A stretch of DNA of 64,000 nucleotides, from assembly GCA_050951505.1 (NCBI GenBank), contig JBMNJE010000009.1, positions 62,001 to 126,000 on the forward strand, in the 5' to 3' direction. Source of the stretch: DUOA01 sp012839095. Lineage in GTDB: Bacteria > Bacillota > Clostridia > Caldicoprobacterales > DTU083. The notes under the pieces were generated by a model that searched no databases, was not told where the DNA came from, and saw only the letters and a program-made list of their open reading frames with translations. The translations under genes were made by a program, and so were the position numbers. Position 1 is the first letter of the stretch. Each line of letters begins with the position of its first letter. Positions 17,442 to 26,142 of this stretch are shown piece by piece.

Positions 17442-17471
17442 TACTCTGAGAAGAAGAGGTTGAGAGAATAT

Positions 17472-17762
17472 ATGTTAACAAGCAAACAAAGAAGTTACCT
17501 GCGTAAGCTGGCCAATCGGGAAGACACAATTGTTCAGATTGGAAAGGGCGGTATAGGCCCCTCCCTGATCAATCAGGTGAAGGAAGCACTTGAGGCCAGG
17601 GAACTGATCAAGTTACAGGTACTGAACAATTCCGATTTGTCCCCCCGGGAAGCCTGTGACGCTCTGGCGGCAGAAACCGGGGCAGAGGGAGTTCAGGTGG
17701 TGGGCAGCAAATTTGTGCTCTATAAGAAGTCGGAAAAGGATCCCCGGATTCAGCTTCCCTGA
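17472..17762 (+). CDS. yhbY: YhbY family CRM-domain RNA-binding protein
   Basis: This 96-residue single CRM-domain protein begins MLTSKQRSYLRKLANREDTIVQIGKGGIG, with LIKLQVLNNSDL and the terminal GSKFVLYKKS. Family members associate with pre-50S particles. It follows obgE by 30 nt and is likely co-transcribed. Its last 13 nt overlap the 3' end of a convergent gene on the other strand. Confidence 0.92.
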   Translation: MLTSKQRSYLRKLANREDTIVQIGKGGIGPSLINQVKEALEARELIKLQVLNNSDLSPREACDALAAETGAEGVQVVGSKFVLYKKSEKDPRIQLP

Positions 17763-18685
17763 TGGGTCTCCGAAACCGGTGGATCCAGCAGCTGTTCCCC
17801 TGTTTTTGCCCTTTTCTTATTCTTGGCCCATAAGAAGCAGGCCAGCAGGGCCAGAAACAGGAATACAAGGGACACCAGTACATAGTACAGGGATAGAGTG
17901 GGAAAGAATCGGGACAGTACATAGAAAAACAGGCTGTATCCAAGGTAGGTGCGAATACGCTTTGGCGCAACCATTTCATTTTTTACAGCCTTGAGCTTCT
18001 GTCTTCTGTTGCTGACTGCCCTGTCGATGAGGGTGTCAATGGTTTTCTCATCGGGAAACATGCCGACTTGCTCCATTTTATCCAGCAGGTCATTCAAATC
18101 CAGGAGCTGCACCCTGATGGAACTCTTTTTTTCCACCATTGTCCGGCATGAATCCGAGTAGCTGCCTGATGCCACAAATACAGCCTGGGGAAATCCCTCC
18201 ACCCTGGCCTGATTCAGAAAATCTGCCAGCCGCCGGGGCGGAACCTCCTCGTCAAAGCTGTCATGGTAAATTCCTATTGCTGTTTTCCTGCCATGCAGGC
18301 AGGTTTCCAGAAAGCTCTCCTGCTCCCTGATGTCACTCACACCTTCCAGATTCATAAGGAGCCGGGTAACCTGCCACTTGAATTCATCAGAATTTAGCTG
18401 TTTCAGTTCTTCGGCCAGGAAGTCCCTGCCTGTCTGACGTCTGATCTCAGCTTTTTTCTTCCTGAAGGACTTGCCTTGCTGCATAACAAATGCCATGGTA
18501 AGAAGGGTAAGGATGAGCAGAGTCAGGAGCAATGAAAGCAGCGGATTTCCTGTTCTGTATACAAACCACAGATATCCGATGACAAACAGCAGAGACTCCA
18601 TGAAGATTAGGTTGACAATCAGTGCAGTAAGTGAGCTCTTGCGATAGTATTGGCTGCGCCTTATGGAATTCATCCATTGTTTCAC
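17750..18685 (-). CDS. Membrane protein with Mrr/restriction-endonuclease-like soluble region, function unknown
   Basis: This 311-residue protein has two helices near residues 20-70, then a soluble region of about 170 residues and two more helices near residues 250-290, with a basic C-terminus. The soluble part (LNSDEFKWQVTRLLMNLEGV, later RKTAIGIYHDSFDEEV and QAVFVASGSYSDSCRTMV) resembles the order of secondary structure in Mrr-type endonuclease folds, where QxK would sit in the core; a clear catalytic Lys is not evident. GTG 18685 is preferred because AGGAGG is 9 nt upstream. It is monocistronic, convergent with yhbY and divergent from nadD. The fold assignment is tentative. Confidence 0.6.
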   Translation of the reverse strand: MKQWMNSIRRSQYYRKSSLTALIVNLIFMESLLFVIGYLWFVYRTGNPLLSLLLTLLILTLLTMAFVMQQGKSFRKKKAEIRRQTGRDFLAEELKQLNSDEFKWQVTRLLMNLEGVSDIREQESFLETCLHGRKTAIGIYHDSFDEEVPPRRLADFLNQARVEGFPQAVFVASGSYSDSCRTMVEKKSSIRVQLLDLNDLLDKMEQVGMFPDEKTIDTLIDRAVSNRRQKLKAVKNEMVAPKRIRTYLGYSLFFYVLSRFFPTLSLYYVLVSLVFLFLALLACFLWAKNKKRAKTGEQLLDPPVSETHQGS

Positions 18686-18785
18686 TGTCAAACACCTCCT
18701 ATGAAAATGTTTGACACATTTAAGGGTTTTTAATCATTTACGCACAATGCAGCAGAACATATCAGTCAGGTGAGGAGGAAAAGGA

Positions 18786-19412
18786 ATGAGGGTTGCCATG
18801 GGAAACAAAAGAATCGGCATAATGGGAGGCACCTTTGATCCGGTGCATATAGGTCATTTGTTTATCGCTGAAGCTGTGCGGGATGCCTTTTCACTGGAAC
18901 GGGTAATTTTTGTTCCCACCGGTGATCCGCCTCATAAGAAGACATCAAGGCTGACTCCGGGCCTTTTGAGGGTGGAAATGCTGGAGCATGCCATTTGCGG
19001 CAATCCTTTTTTCCAGGTAAGCAGCATGGAGGTTGAAAGAAAAGGAACCACCTATACCATAGACACCCTGAAGGAACTGACTGCCCAATGGCCCGCTGCC
19101 CGCCTGTATTATATTATAGGAGGGGATACCCTGCTGGATTTAAAAAATTGGAGGAGCTTTGAGGAGGTAGCCCGCCTGTGCTCTTTTTTGGCTTACCAAA
19201 GGCCTGGATTTGAAGGAGAGACTTTGGAGAAGGAAGCTGAAAGGCTTTCAGAAGACTTCGGGGCGGAAATCCACATATTTGAGGGACCGCATCTGGACAT
19301 ATCATCCAGAAGTATCAGGCGGAGGCTTGCTCAGAACCGGACAATAAGGTATTTGGTACCGGACAGGGTGGTTAAATATATAAAGGAGCATAATCTATAC
19401 AGAGGGGAATAG
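18786..19412 (+). CDS. nadD: Nicotinate-nucleotide adenylyltransferase
   Basis: This 208-residue enzyme makes deamido-NAD from nicotinate mononucleotide and ATP. It shows the nucleotidyltransferase signature GGTFDPVHIGHLFIAE near the N-terminus, PTGDPPHK, the IIGGDTLLDLKNW strand and the ISSRSIRRRL motif close to the C-terminus. RBS TGAGGAGG fits ATG 18786; an internal ATG at 18798 is possible. It opens the conserved nadD-yqeK-rsfS operon. Confidence 0.95.
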   Translation: MRVAMGNKRIGIMGGTFDPVHIGHLFIAEAVRDAFSLERVIFVPTGDPPHKKTSRLTPGLLRVEMLEHAICGNPFFQVSSMEVERKGTTYTIDTLKELTAQWPAARLYYIIGGDTLLDLKNWRSFEEVARLCSFLAYQRPGFEGETLEKEAERLSEDFGAEIHIFEGPHLDISSRSIRRRLAQNRTIRYLVPDRVVKYIKEHNLYRGE

Positions 19413-19415
19413 CGC

Positions 19416-19994
19416 ATGGATAATCATGACAGCATAATAGAGGAACTTGGAAAGCGGATTAATGAAAGGCGGCTTAAGCATTCCATTGGTGTAAGCCGCT
19501 GTGCGAAAAGGCTGGCCCTGCACTACAATCAGAATGCGGAAAAAGCCGAACTGGCCGGCTTGGTTCATGATTGCGCCAAAGGTTTGTCTTATGAGGATTC
19601 CATTTATCTGGCGAAAAAATTTGGTTATGAACCCGATGAGATAGAAAGAATAAACTACGGACTGCTGCATGCTCCTGTGGGTGCTATTCTGGCTCAGGAA
19701 ATGTTCGGCATCCGGGATAAGGAGATTCTGGATGCCATTGCCTGTCATACCACCGGTAAAAAAGGCATGTCTATTTTTGAAAAAATCATCTTTCTGGCAG
19801 ATTATATTGAGGAAGGACGCTCATTCCAGGGTGTGGAAGAAATAAGATCACTGGCCTTTACGGATCTCAACCAGGCTCTGCTCAGGGCTTTGGAACAATC
19901 CATCCGCAGGATTCTGGACCGGAATAAGCTGCTTCATCCCATGACTGTGGATGCAAGAAATGCCCTGCTGCTGGAAATAAGGGACGGGGCTTAA
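19416..19994 (+). CDS. yqeK: HD-domain Ap4A hydrolase YqeK
   Basis: This 192-residue HD phosphohydrolase of the YqeK family splits diadenosine tetraphosphate symmetrically into ADP. Metal-binding motifs are visible as KHSIGVSRCAKRLA, LVHDCAKGL, the HAPVGA helix and ADYIEEGRSF. It starts 3 nt after nadD with GAGGGG as the RBS, so translation is coupled. It precedes rsfS, as in Bacillus. Confidence 0.92.
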   Translation: MDNHDSIIEELGKRINERRLKHSIGVSRCAKRLALHYNQNAEKAELAGLVHDCAKGLSYEDSIYLAKKFGYEPDEIERINYGLLHAPVGAILAQEMFGIRDKEILDAIACHTTGKKGMSIFEKIIFLADYIEEGRSFQGVEEIRSLAFTDLNQALLRALEQSIRRILDRNKLLHPMTVDARNALLLEIRDGA

Positions 19995-20072
19995 TACGGA
20001 AAAACCGGGGGAGATATCCCCGAGCATATAAAAATATAATCAAAGAATCATATTAAAAGGAGGAATTCATCT

Positions 20073-20417
20073 TTGTACAATCCCGATAGCCTTGCGCAGA
20101 AAATAGCTGATATTCTGGATGACAGAAAGGCAGAACAGGTAGTGGTGCTGGATATCAGCCGACTGTCCGTTCTGGCAGATTATTTTGTCATCGCATCCGG
20201 CCGTTCCGAATTGCAGGTGGATGCTTTATACAATGACCTGAGGGATAAGATGGAAAAGGAGGGCATCCATCACAAACACCTGGACAAAGGCAAACGATGG
20301 ATTGTCATGGACTATGGTGACATAATAGTCCATATCTTTCATCATGAGGAAAGAGCCTTTTACAATCTGGAAAGGCTCTGGGCAGACGCCAGGGAGGTCT
20401 CATTATCGGCTGATTAA
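20073..20417 (+). CDS. rsfS: Ribosomal silencing factor RsfS (TTG start)
   Basis: This 114-residue protein binds L14 on the 50S subunit and blocks subunit joining under nutrient limitation. Motifs include DISRLSVLADYFVIASGRSELQV, KGKRWIVMDYGDIIVHIFH and FYNLERLWADA. The TTG start is supported by AAAAGGAGG nine nt upstream. It ends 10 nt from the convergent carboxypeptidase gene. Confidence 0.96.
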   Translation: MYNPDSLAQKIADILDDRKAEQVVVLDISRLSVLADYFVIASGRSELQVDALYNDLRDKMEKEGIHHKHLDKGKRWIVMDYGDIIVHIFHHEERAFYNLERLWADAREVSLSAD

Positions 20418-20426
20418 GTTCAGCTG

Positions 20427-21863
20427 TCAGTATCTCCGCAGCATGGTATAGTATCTTCGCCTTCTTCGCTGGTTGATGAAGAAGACAATAATTCTCAGGA
20501 GTATGAATGCGGCCAGGATGACAAGAGCCAGGGACAGCCAGCTGAAGCCGGCTCTGCCTTCGGGTTCATTGGTCAGTACATCCAGCAGGGTCTTGCGTTT
20601 TACATCCCTGACAGCAACAAGAGGTGTGCTGTGCAGCACCTGCCCCCTAAGGGTCAGATGCAGCTCTCCGACCTTTTGACCGCTGTAAATGGGAGCTTCC
20701 AGACGGGGCATGGCTTCTGTTGCCTTTTCCGACAGAAGTGACGGTTCCCATACAAATTCCCTTTTTATTTGGGGAAGATCGTCCTTATGAAAGACATCGC
20801 CCCAGCTTTCCGAGGCAGCCCGGACAGCCAGGCTGCCCCAGTCGTCTGATGCGTAATTGTCTACAGGCAGAGTCTCCACAATGCTGCCCTGCTCCAGCAG
20901 GGTTTCATACCGGTAATTGGAAAACCCGTATTCAAACAATTCCCTGGTTTCACCCCACTGCATTCCCATTTCGGATTTCAGCACCACCGCCACCAGATCC
21001 ATGCCGTTCTTTGAGGCAAATGTGACCAGGCATTGTCCCGCCTGACTGGTATAGCCTGTTTTGCTGCATACGGCATACTCATAGTATTCCGGTTCTTTCG
21101 GGTTAAGCAGTTTGTTTTTGCTTCTCCAAAAACGCGGCTCACCCGAGTTCCAATAAGTATTGTTCATGGCGATGGCAGATGCCGCCTCTCTGAAAAAACT
21201 GTTCCTGACCGCTTCCCTGCATATCATGGCCAAATCGTAGGGCGTTGTATAATGATGGGGATCATGGTATCCATGGGCATTTACAAAATTGGAATGCAGG
21301 GCACCTGCTTCCCTGGCCCGTTTATTCATCATATCCGCGAAGTATTCCAGGCCTTCCCGGGCAGAGAGCTGCCTGCCTGAAACCTTTCTTGCTATATGAA
21401 CGGCAATGGTGTTGGCTGCATCATTGCCGGAATTGATCATGAGGCCAAATACAAGATCCCTCAGGCTTATCTCTTCATTTTCATCCAGTCCTGCCTTTGA
21501 ACCGTCCCATGCGGCGAAAAGCACTTCCTCGCCCACGGTAACCATTTCATCCAGATCCCCGTGCTCCGCCGCCAGCAGGGCGGTAAGTATTTTGGTGGTG
21601 CTGGCCGGATACAGCTTTTGATGCGCATGTTTTCCAAAAAGAATTTTGCCGGTCTGCTGTTCCATCAGCACCGCTCCTTCGGCTGTCAGCTCTGCAGGAG
21701 AGAGCTTTGAGTGCTGCTCTTCCTGAACAATGGAAATATCAATATCATCTGTATCGGGTTCGGACCGGCCTGTTGCATGAGCAAGGGAACAGCCCGGAGC
21801 TGTCGAAAGAAATAACAGGATGAGGATGACAGTAAACAGTGTAGTTTTCAGAAACAGTTTCAT
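20427..21863 (-). CDS. dacF: D-alanyl-D-alanine carboxypeptidase (DacF/PBP5 family)
   Basis: This 478-residue class C low-molecular-mass PBP trims the terminal D-Ala of stem peptides. A signal sequence (TLFTVILILLFLSTAPG, with a Cys close by) is followed by the S11 peptidase motifs STTK (YPASTTKILTALLA), SGN (LMINSGNDAAN) and KTG (CSKTGYTSQAG). A beta-rich C-terminal domain comes next. A final hydrophobic helix with a basic tail (INQRRRRRYYTMLRRY) anchors it. RBS AAGGGG precedes the ATG. Whether it is the vegetative DacA or the sporulation DacF paralogue cannot be settled. Confidence 0.9.
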   Translation of the reverse strand: MKLFLKTTLFTVILILLFLSTAPGCSLAHATGRSEPDTDDIDISIVQEEQHSKLSPAELTAEGAVLMEQQTGKILFGKHAHQKLYPASTTKILTALLAAEHGDLDEMVTVGEEVLFAAWDGSKAGLDENEEISLRDLVFGLMINSGNDAANTIAVHIARKVSGRQLSAREGLEYFADMMNKRAREAGALHSNFVNAHGYHDPHHYTTPYDLAMICREAVRNSFFREAASAIAMNNTYWNSGEPRFWRSKNKLLNPKEPEYYEYAVCSKTGYTSQAGQCLVTFASKNGMDLVAVVLKSEMGMQWGETRELFEYGFSNYRYETLLEQGSIVETLPVDNYASDDWGSLAVRAASESWGDVFHKDDLPQIKREFVWEPSLLSEKATEAMPRLEAPIYSGQKVGELHLTLRGQVLHSTPLVAVRDVKRKTLLDVLTNEPEGRAGFSWLSLALVILAAFILLRIIVFFINQRRRRRYYTMLRRY

Positions 21864-21909
21864 AGCTAACCCCTTATACGATTTCTCAGCTTACAGATAT
21901 GTAAGGTTT

Positions 21910-21918
21910 ATTATAGCA
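21910..21918 (-). promoter_or_regulatory. Extended -10 promoter element for the carboxypeptidase gene
   Basis: On the minus strand TGC precedes a perfect TATAAT (complement of 21910-21915), about 47 nt upstream of the start. The -35 is poor. Confidence 0.45.
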
Positions 21919-22095
21919 TATCACGATGGGTTATTCACCTGAATAAATAATATTTTACATTGTTGCATAAATACCGGAAAAATATACAGTATGAGCAGCT
22001 TTATGAGCAACTATATTGGAAGAAATTGAAACCGAAAGGAATTTAAGGATCTTTGGCGAATACTATAAGAATCAAAGATGAAACCAGGTGGTAAT

Positions 22096-22746
22096 ATGTT
22101 TCATTTTGACAGGATTCAACAGAGAGTCTTACTCATTTTCGGCGCTGCCATACTGCTCATATCCTGTGTACTGATATACATGGAATACGGGCATAATGCA
22201 AAAGGTGCACCGGAAGACCTGCCGGTTGACCAATGGGTTCATGGATCTGATTCGACAGCGGATCCGGCTGATGCGGAGAAGGAAGGCAGGCCTGAAGAAA
22301 CAGAAGAGCCTGAAATAATCATGATATATATAACCGGCCAGGTAAAGCGGCCGGGCGTGTATGCCATGACGGCAGGCCAACGCCTGGATGATGCCATCAA
22401 ACAAGCCGGAGGCTGTTCACCCCAGGCAGACCTGAACCGTATTAACCTGGCCGTGAGGGTTAAGGATGAAGGGATGTATTACATACCTGCTGTCGGAGAG
22501 GAGATACCTGCTGATATTCCTGCCCTGCAGTCGGGGGAGGAGACGGAAAGAGGAAAAATCAACATCAATACAGCGGATCAGAAACAGCTGGAAAGCTTAA
22601 CGGGCATAGGCCCGGCAAAGGCTGCCAGAATCATTGAGTACAGGGAAAAGCACGGCGGATTCAAGACAATTGAGGAGATAATGAATGTTTCCGGAATCGG
22701 TGAAAAGACCTTTGATAATCTGAAAGATGAAATTTGCGTGAGATAG
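22096..22746 (+). CDS. comEA: ComEA family DNA-uptake protein
   Basis: This 216-residue protein is anchored by one N-terminal helix (LLIFGAAILLISCVLIYM). An SLBB domain follows (IYITGQVKRPGVYAMTAGQRLDDAIKQAGG), and then tandem helix-hairpin-helix motifs (INTADQKQLESLTGIGPAKAARIIEYRE and VSGIGEKTFDNLKDEI). ComEA binds incoming double-stranded DNA at the cell surface during transformation. ATG 22096 is preferred to 22078 because AGGTGG precedes it. No comEC or other competence gene is adjacent, so activity in transformation is unproven. Confidence 0.9.
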   Translation: MFHFDRIQQRVLLIFGAAILLISCVLIYMEYGHNAKGAPEDLPVDQWVHGSDSTADPADAEKEGRPEETEEPEIIMIYITGQVKRPGVYAMTAGQRLDDAIKQAGGCSPQADLNRINLAVRVKDEGMYYIPAVGEEIPADIPALQSGEETERGKININTADQKQLESLTGIGPAKAARIIEYREKHGGFKTIEEIMNVSGIGEKTFDNLKDEICVR

Positions 22747-22799
22747 TGATTGCCGGCGCCTCTTCAGGAAAAGTATGGAAAAGCTGTAAATGGACAAAA

Positions 22800-22828
22800 T
22801 TGATTTTAGAGGGCTGCTATGGTAAACT
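22800..22828 (+). promoter_or_regulatory. Possible promoter for the two-component operon
   Basis: TTGATT and TAAACT are separated by 17 nt, 38 nt before the response regulator start. Each half matches the consensus at only four of six positions. Confidence 0.35.
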
Positions 22829-22865
22829 ATTCATAAATTAGTATGAGATGAAAGGATACGATGTT

Positions 22866-23549
22866 ATGGCAAAGAAAATACTGATTGTGGACGATGAACC
22901 TGCCATTGTGAAAGGCCTTTCCTTCAGCCTGAAACAGGATGGTTATGAGATAGATGCCGCATACGACGGGGAGGAAGCGATTGAAAAATTTAACAGCAAT
23001 CCATATGATCTGATTATTTTGGATGTGATGCTTCCCAAGCTGAACGGACTGGGAGTTCTTCAACGTATCCGGGAGCGCTCCAGGGTACCGGTCATCATGC
23101 TTACCGCAAAAGGCGAGGACATGGACAAGATTCTCGGCCTGGATTACGGTGCAGACGATTATATAACCAAGCCCTTCAACATCCTGGAACTGAAAGCCCG
23201 AATCAAGGCCCTTTTCCGGAGACTGAGCAGTTCAGGCAGCAAGGAAGAGGTAATAAACTTCAAGAATATGGAGATTAATCTTGCCAACCGGAGTGTTCTT
23301 ATTGATGGAAAGGATGTAAATCTGACAGCCAAGGAGTTTGACCTGCTGCAGCTTTTTGCCACCAACCCCGGAAAGGTGTACAGCCGGGAAAACCTGCTTG
23401 AAATTGTCTGGAAATACGACTACCTTGGAGATCTGCGGACAGTTGACGTTCATATCCGCCGCCTACGGGAAAAGATAGAGAAGAATCCCAGCCAGCCGGA
23501 ATTTATATTTACCAAATGGGGAGTTGGGTATTATTTTGCAGATAAATAA
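22866..23549 (+). CDS. OmpR/PhoB-family response regulator
   Basis: This 227-residue regulator has a receiver domain (KILIVDDEPAIVKGL, phospho-acceptor Asp in LIILDVMLPKLNGL, switch Lys in ADDYITKPFNILELKARIKA) and a winged-helix DNA-binding domain (LTAKEFDLLQLFATNPGKVYSRENLLEIVW, TVDVHIRRLREKIE). ATG 22866 with GAAAGGA is the better start. The 3' end overlaps the kinase gene by 26 nt. With the kinase and two GerMN lipoproteins it forms an envelope-directed operon. It resembles WalR/PhoP-type regulators. Confidence 0.93.
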   Translation: MAKKILIVDDEPAIVKGLSFSLKQDGYEIDAAYDGEEAIEKFNSNPYDLIILDVMLPKLNGLGVLQRIRERSRVPVIMLTAKGEDMDKILGLDYGADDYITKPFNILELKARIKALFRRLSSSGSKEEVINFKNMEINLANRSVLIDGKDVNLTAKEFDLLQLFATNPGKVYSRENLLEIVWKYDYLGDLRTVDVHIRRLREKIEKNPSQPEFIFTKWGVGYYFADK

Positions 23550-25020
23550 GCACTTTTTTTCCAGTTTGCGCTGGAGGATTGCCTTTGCTTATCTGTTGGT
23601 CATCGGTATCGGTTTTTTCATCATCAATCTGTCCATAATGGAGATCCTTGAACAGCACTTGATTGAAGACAAGAAGACATCTTATCAGAAATATGCCATC
23701 CAACTGGCTCAGATCATAGCAAACGGGTATCATGGCAAGGATCCCAATCTATACTATCAGATAAGGGAGTTTGGTAATGAAATAGATCAGATTGAGGCGG
23801 AATCCACCAGAATACTTATTCTCAACAAGAACGGCATTGTTGAACAGGATTCCTATCAAAGCACCAGTCTGCTTCGCAGAAATCTGAAGGAAGATTATGC
23901 GGAAGTGGCCGGTGTTTTGGAGGGCAGCTTTGTTCCCGCCAGGGATTTATACATCACGACCGGGGATCCTCCTGTAAACAGAAGGGTTCTTTATGCCTAT
24001 GCCCCTATTACCCACTATACAGAGGGAATCATCGGCATGGTGTTTATGTCCACTTCATTGGATGGAATCGAAGCCGTTCTCAAAAACATACAGAAAACCA
24101 TTGTTTTTTTCTCCGGCATCATAAGTCTGTCGATTATTCTTATAAGCCTGATTCTATCAGGTTTTATCACCCATCCCATCCAGGAACTGACCGCCAGCAT
24201 AACGAAGATGAGTAAAGGCCATTTGAATCAAAGGGTTAATATACGGGGCGGAGGGGAACTGCGTCAGCTGGGAGAAGCCTTCAATATTATGAGTGAAAAA
24301 CTGGAGAACCTGGACAATGCCAGGAATGAGTTTGTATCCAATGCATCCCATGAGCTGAAAACCCCTCTCAGTGCCATTAAGATACTGGCTGAATCCCTGC
24401 TGGGAATGGAGGTAGACGATCCGGCTATCTACAGGGAGTTTTTGTCCGATATTAATTTTGAAATAGACAGGCTTAATGCTATTATTACCGATCTTCTAGT
24501 CTTGGTCCAGATGGATAAGAGAGGTGCCGGCAGTCAATTCAGGCTGGAACCTGTAGATTTGAATGAACTGGCTTTAAGAACCATAAAGGGCCTGCAGCTC
24601 CTGGCGGATCAAAAGAAAATCCGCCTGGAGTATATAAGCGAGGAGGAGGTTGTCGTTCAGGGCGACAGGCTTAAGCTCCAGCAGGTAATTTCCAATATAA
24701 TTGACAATGGAATAAAATATACTCCGGAAGGCGGAAGGGTAACTATAGAGGTATATAACACGCCTGAATATGGTGTGGTCAAGGTAAGCGATACCGGAAT
24801 CGGCATTGCTCCGGAAGATATCAACCGCATCTTTGATCGGTTTTTCCGCGTGGATAAGGCCAGGTCCCGTTCCACCGGCGGAACAGGGCTGGGCTTGTCC
24901 ATTGCCAACCGCATTGTCCTTTTGCATAACGGTTTTATAAGGGTGTCAAGCGAAGAAAACAAGGGAACCACCTTTTATATAGAGCTTCCCTACAATCCTC
25001 TGATTGACATCGAATTATGA
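23524..25020 (+). CDS. Membrane sensor histidine kinase (HAMP-HisKA-HATPase_c)
   Basis: This 498-residue kinase has two membrane helices (about residues 18-40 and 195-218) that flank an extracytoplasmic sensor domain of about 150 residues. A HAMP domain follows (HPIQELTASITKMSKGHLNQRV), then HisKA with the phospho-His in NASHELKTPLSAIK and HATPase_c with N, G1 and G2 boxes (NIIDNGIKYTPEGG, VSDTGIGIAPED, STGGTGLGLSIAN). The layout is that of WalK, ResE or MtrB kinases but without a visible PAS. Starts at TTG 23524 or TTG 23536, overlapping the regulator. The signal is unknown. Confidence 0.92.
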   Translation: MGIILQINKHFFSSLRWRIAFAYLLVIGIGFFIINLSIMEILEQHLIEDKKTSYQKYAIQLAQIIANGYHGKDPNLYYQIREFGNEIDQIEAESTRILILNKNGIVEQDSYQSTSLLRRNLKEDYAEVAGVLEGSFVPARDLYITTGDPPVNRRVLYAYAPITHYTEGIIGMVFMSTSLDGIEAVLKNIQKTIVFFSGIISLSIILISLILSGFITHPIQELTASITKMSKGHLNQRVNIRGGGELRQLGEAFNIMSEKLENLDNARNEFVSNASHELKTPLSAIKILAESLLGMEVDDPAIYREFLSDINFEIDRLNAIITDLLVLVQMDKRGAGSQFRLEPVDLNELALRTIKGLQLLADQKKIRLEYISEEEVVVQGDRLKLQQVISNIIDNGIKYTPEGGRVTIEVYNTPEYGVVKVSDTGIGIAPEDINRIFDRFFRVDKARSRSTGGTGLGLSIANRIVLLHNGFIRVSSEENKGTTFYIELPYNPLIDIEL

Positions 25021-25091
25021 CGATTAACGGGAATGTTATGCTTGCTTAATGAATTTGTAAAAACCGTCTGATAAAATGATTCACAAGGCAG

Positions 25092-26105
25092 GTGAATAGT
25101 ATCAAAAAATCTATTGTATGGCTTATGGTTGCTGCAGGTCTGCTGTTGCTGACAAGCTGCAGCAGCTTTATGGGAAATCAGCTGAACAACCAGGGTGGAA
25201 ACGGTACGGCAGAGCCGGATACAGAAAGCACTCCGCTGCCAATTGATCCCTATGAGCAAGCCAGGGAAACAAAAATTGTTCTGTACTTTAAACATGAAAT
25301 AGCGGATTTCCTGGTGCCTGAGGAACGTATAGTCATGCAGGAAAAAAAGAGCACCGAGCAGCTTATAGTGGAAGAACTGCTCAAGGGACCGCAGACTTCC
25401 CAGAAATTATTAATTATGCCGCCGGGCACGGATATCATAGACATAACCAGGCGAAGTGATACCGTTTTTGTCAACCTGACGGATGATTTTCTGCATCCCA
25501 TCGATCTGTCCGCCATTCCCGGCCTGGAGAACACCACGGAGGAGGATTACCCCGGTGTACAGGCCGAGATGAAACGTCTGGCCATATACTCCATTGTTAA
25601 TTCACTTACTTTTCTTGACGGGATCAATCAGGTAAAGCTGCTGGTCAACAATACCCAGCATTCCTATCAGGAGATGGGTGCAGAGCTGATTCTGCAGGAT
25701 ACACCGGGCCTGGATCCGGATTCTCCCATGGTTGCCTTGTTCAGAAACAAGAATGTGAATCAATCCCCTGCCAGGACAGTCAGATTTGTACTCAACGGGT
25801 TGACTGTTGATCCGGAATGGGATCTCATATATCCTTTTTTATCCAACCGGACCATGGACGGAAGCAGCCTGCCTCCGCTGGATGAACTTAAAACCCAGAT
25901 ACCTCCCATGCTGGGCGGTATGATTGCTTTTGAGGGCAGTCCGGTACTGGAAGAGGAGTATCTTTTTGACAAGGCCTTTGTAACTGTACAGTACACCGAC
26001 AGGACCTCGGATTTGCTGAAGGAAGTAACAGAGGTACTTACAGTGGACAGGGTGGATGGAATATGGAAGGTACGACTGCCGGTGCTGTTCAGTCAGTACC
26101 GATAG
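25092..26105 (+). CDS. GerMN-domain lipoprotein (LpqB-like context)
   Basis: This 337-residue secreted lipoprotein has a signal peptide ending in the lipobox LLTSC (Cys23). A linker comes next, then a GerMN domain (KIVLYFKHEIADFLVPEERIV, STEQLIVEELLKGP, TVFVNLTDDFL, LAIYSIVNSLTFLDGINQVKLLVNN). A C-terminal segment of about 110 residues follows (RTVRFVLNGLTVDPEWDLI to the end). GerMN is found in GerM of sporulation and in LpqB, which is encoded beside the MtrAB two-component system of Actinobacteria. Placement right after a kinase suggests a role in sensing or modulating it; this is inference. The start is a GTG. Confidence 0.82.
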   Translation: MNSIKKSIVWLMVAAGLLLLTSCSSFMGNQLNNQGGNGTAEPDTESTPLPIDPYEQARETKIVLYFKHEIADFLVPEERIVMQEKKSTEQLIVEELLKGPQTSQKLLIMPPGTDIIDITRRSDTVFVNLTDDFLHPIDLSAIPGLENTTEEDYPGVQAEMKRLAIYSIVNSLTFLDGINQVKLLVNNTQHSYQEMGAELILQDTPGLDPDSPMVALFRNKNVNQSPARTVRFVLNGLTVDPEWDLIYPFLSNRTMDGSSLPPLDELKTQIPPMLGGMIAFEGSPVLEEEYLFDKAFVTVQYTDRTSDLLKEVTEVLTVDRVDGIWKVRLPVLFSQYR

Positions 26106-26142
26106 AACAAGTGAACAAGCAGTATGAAAGGAGGGGACGGAA

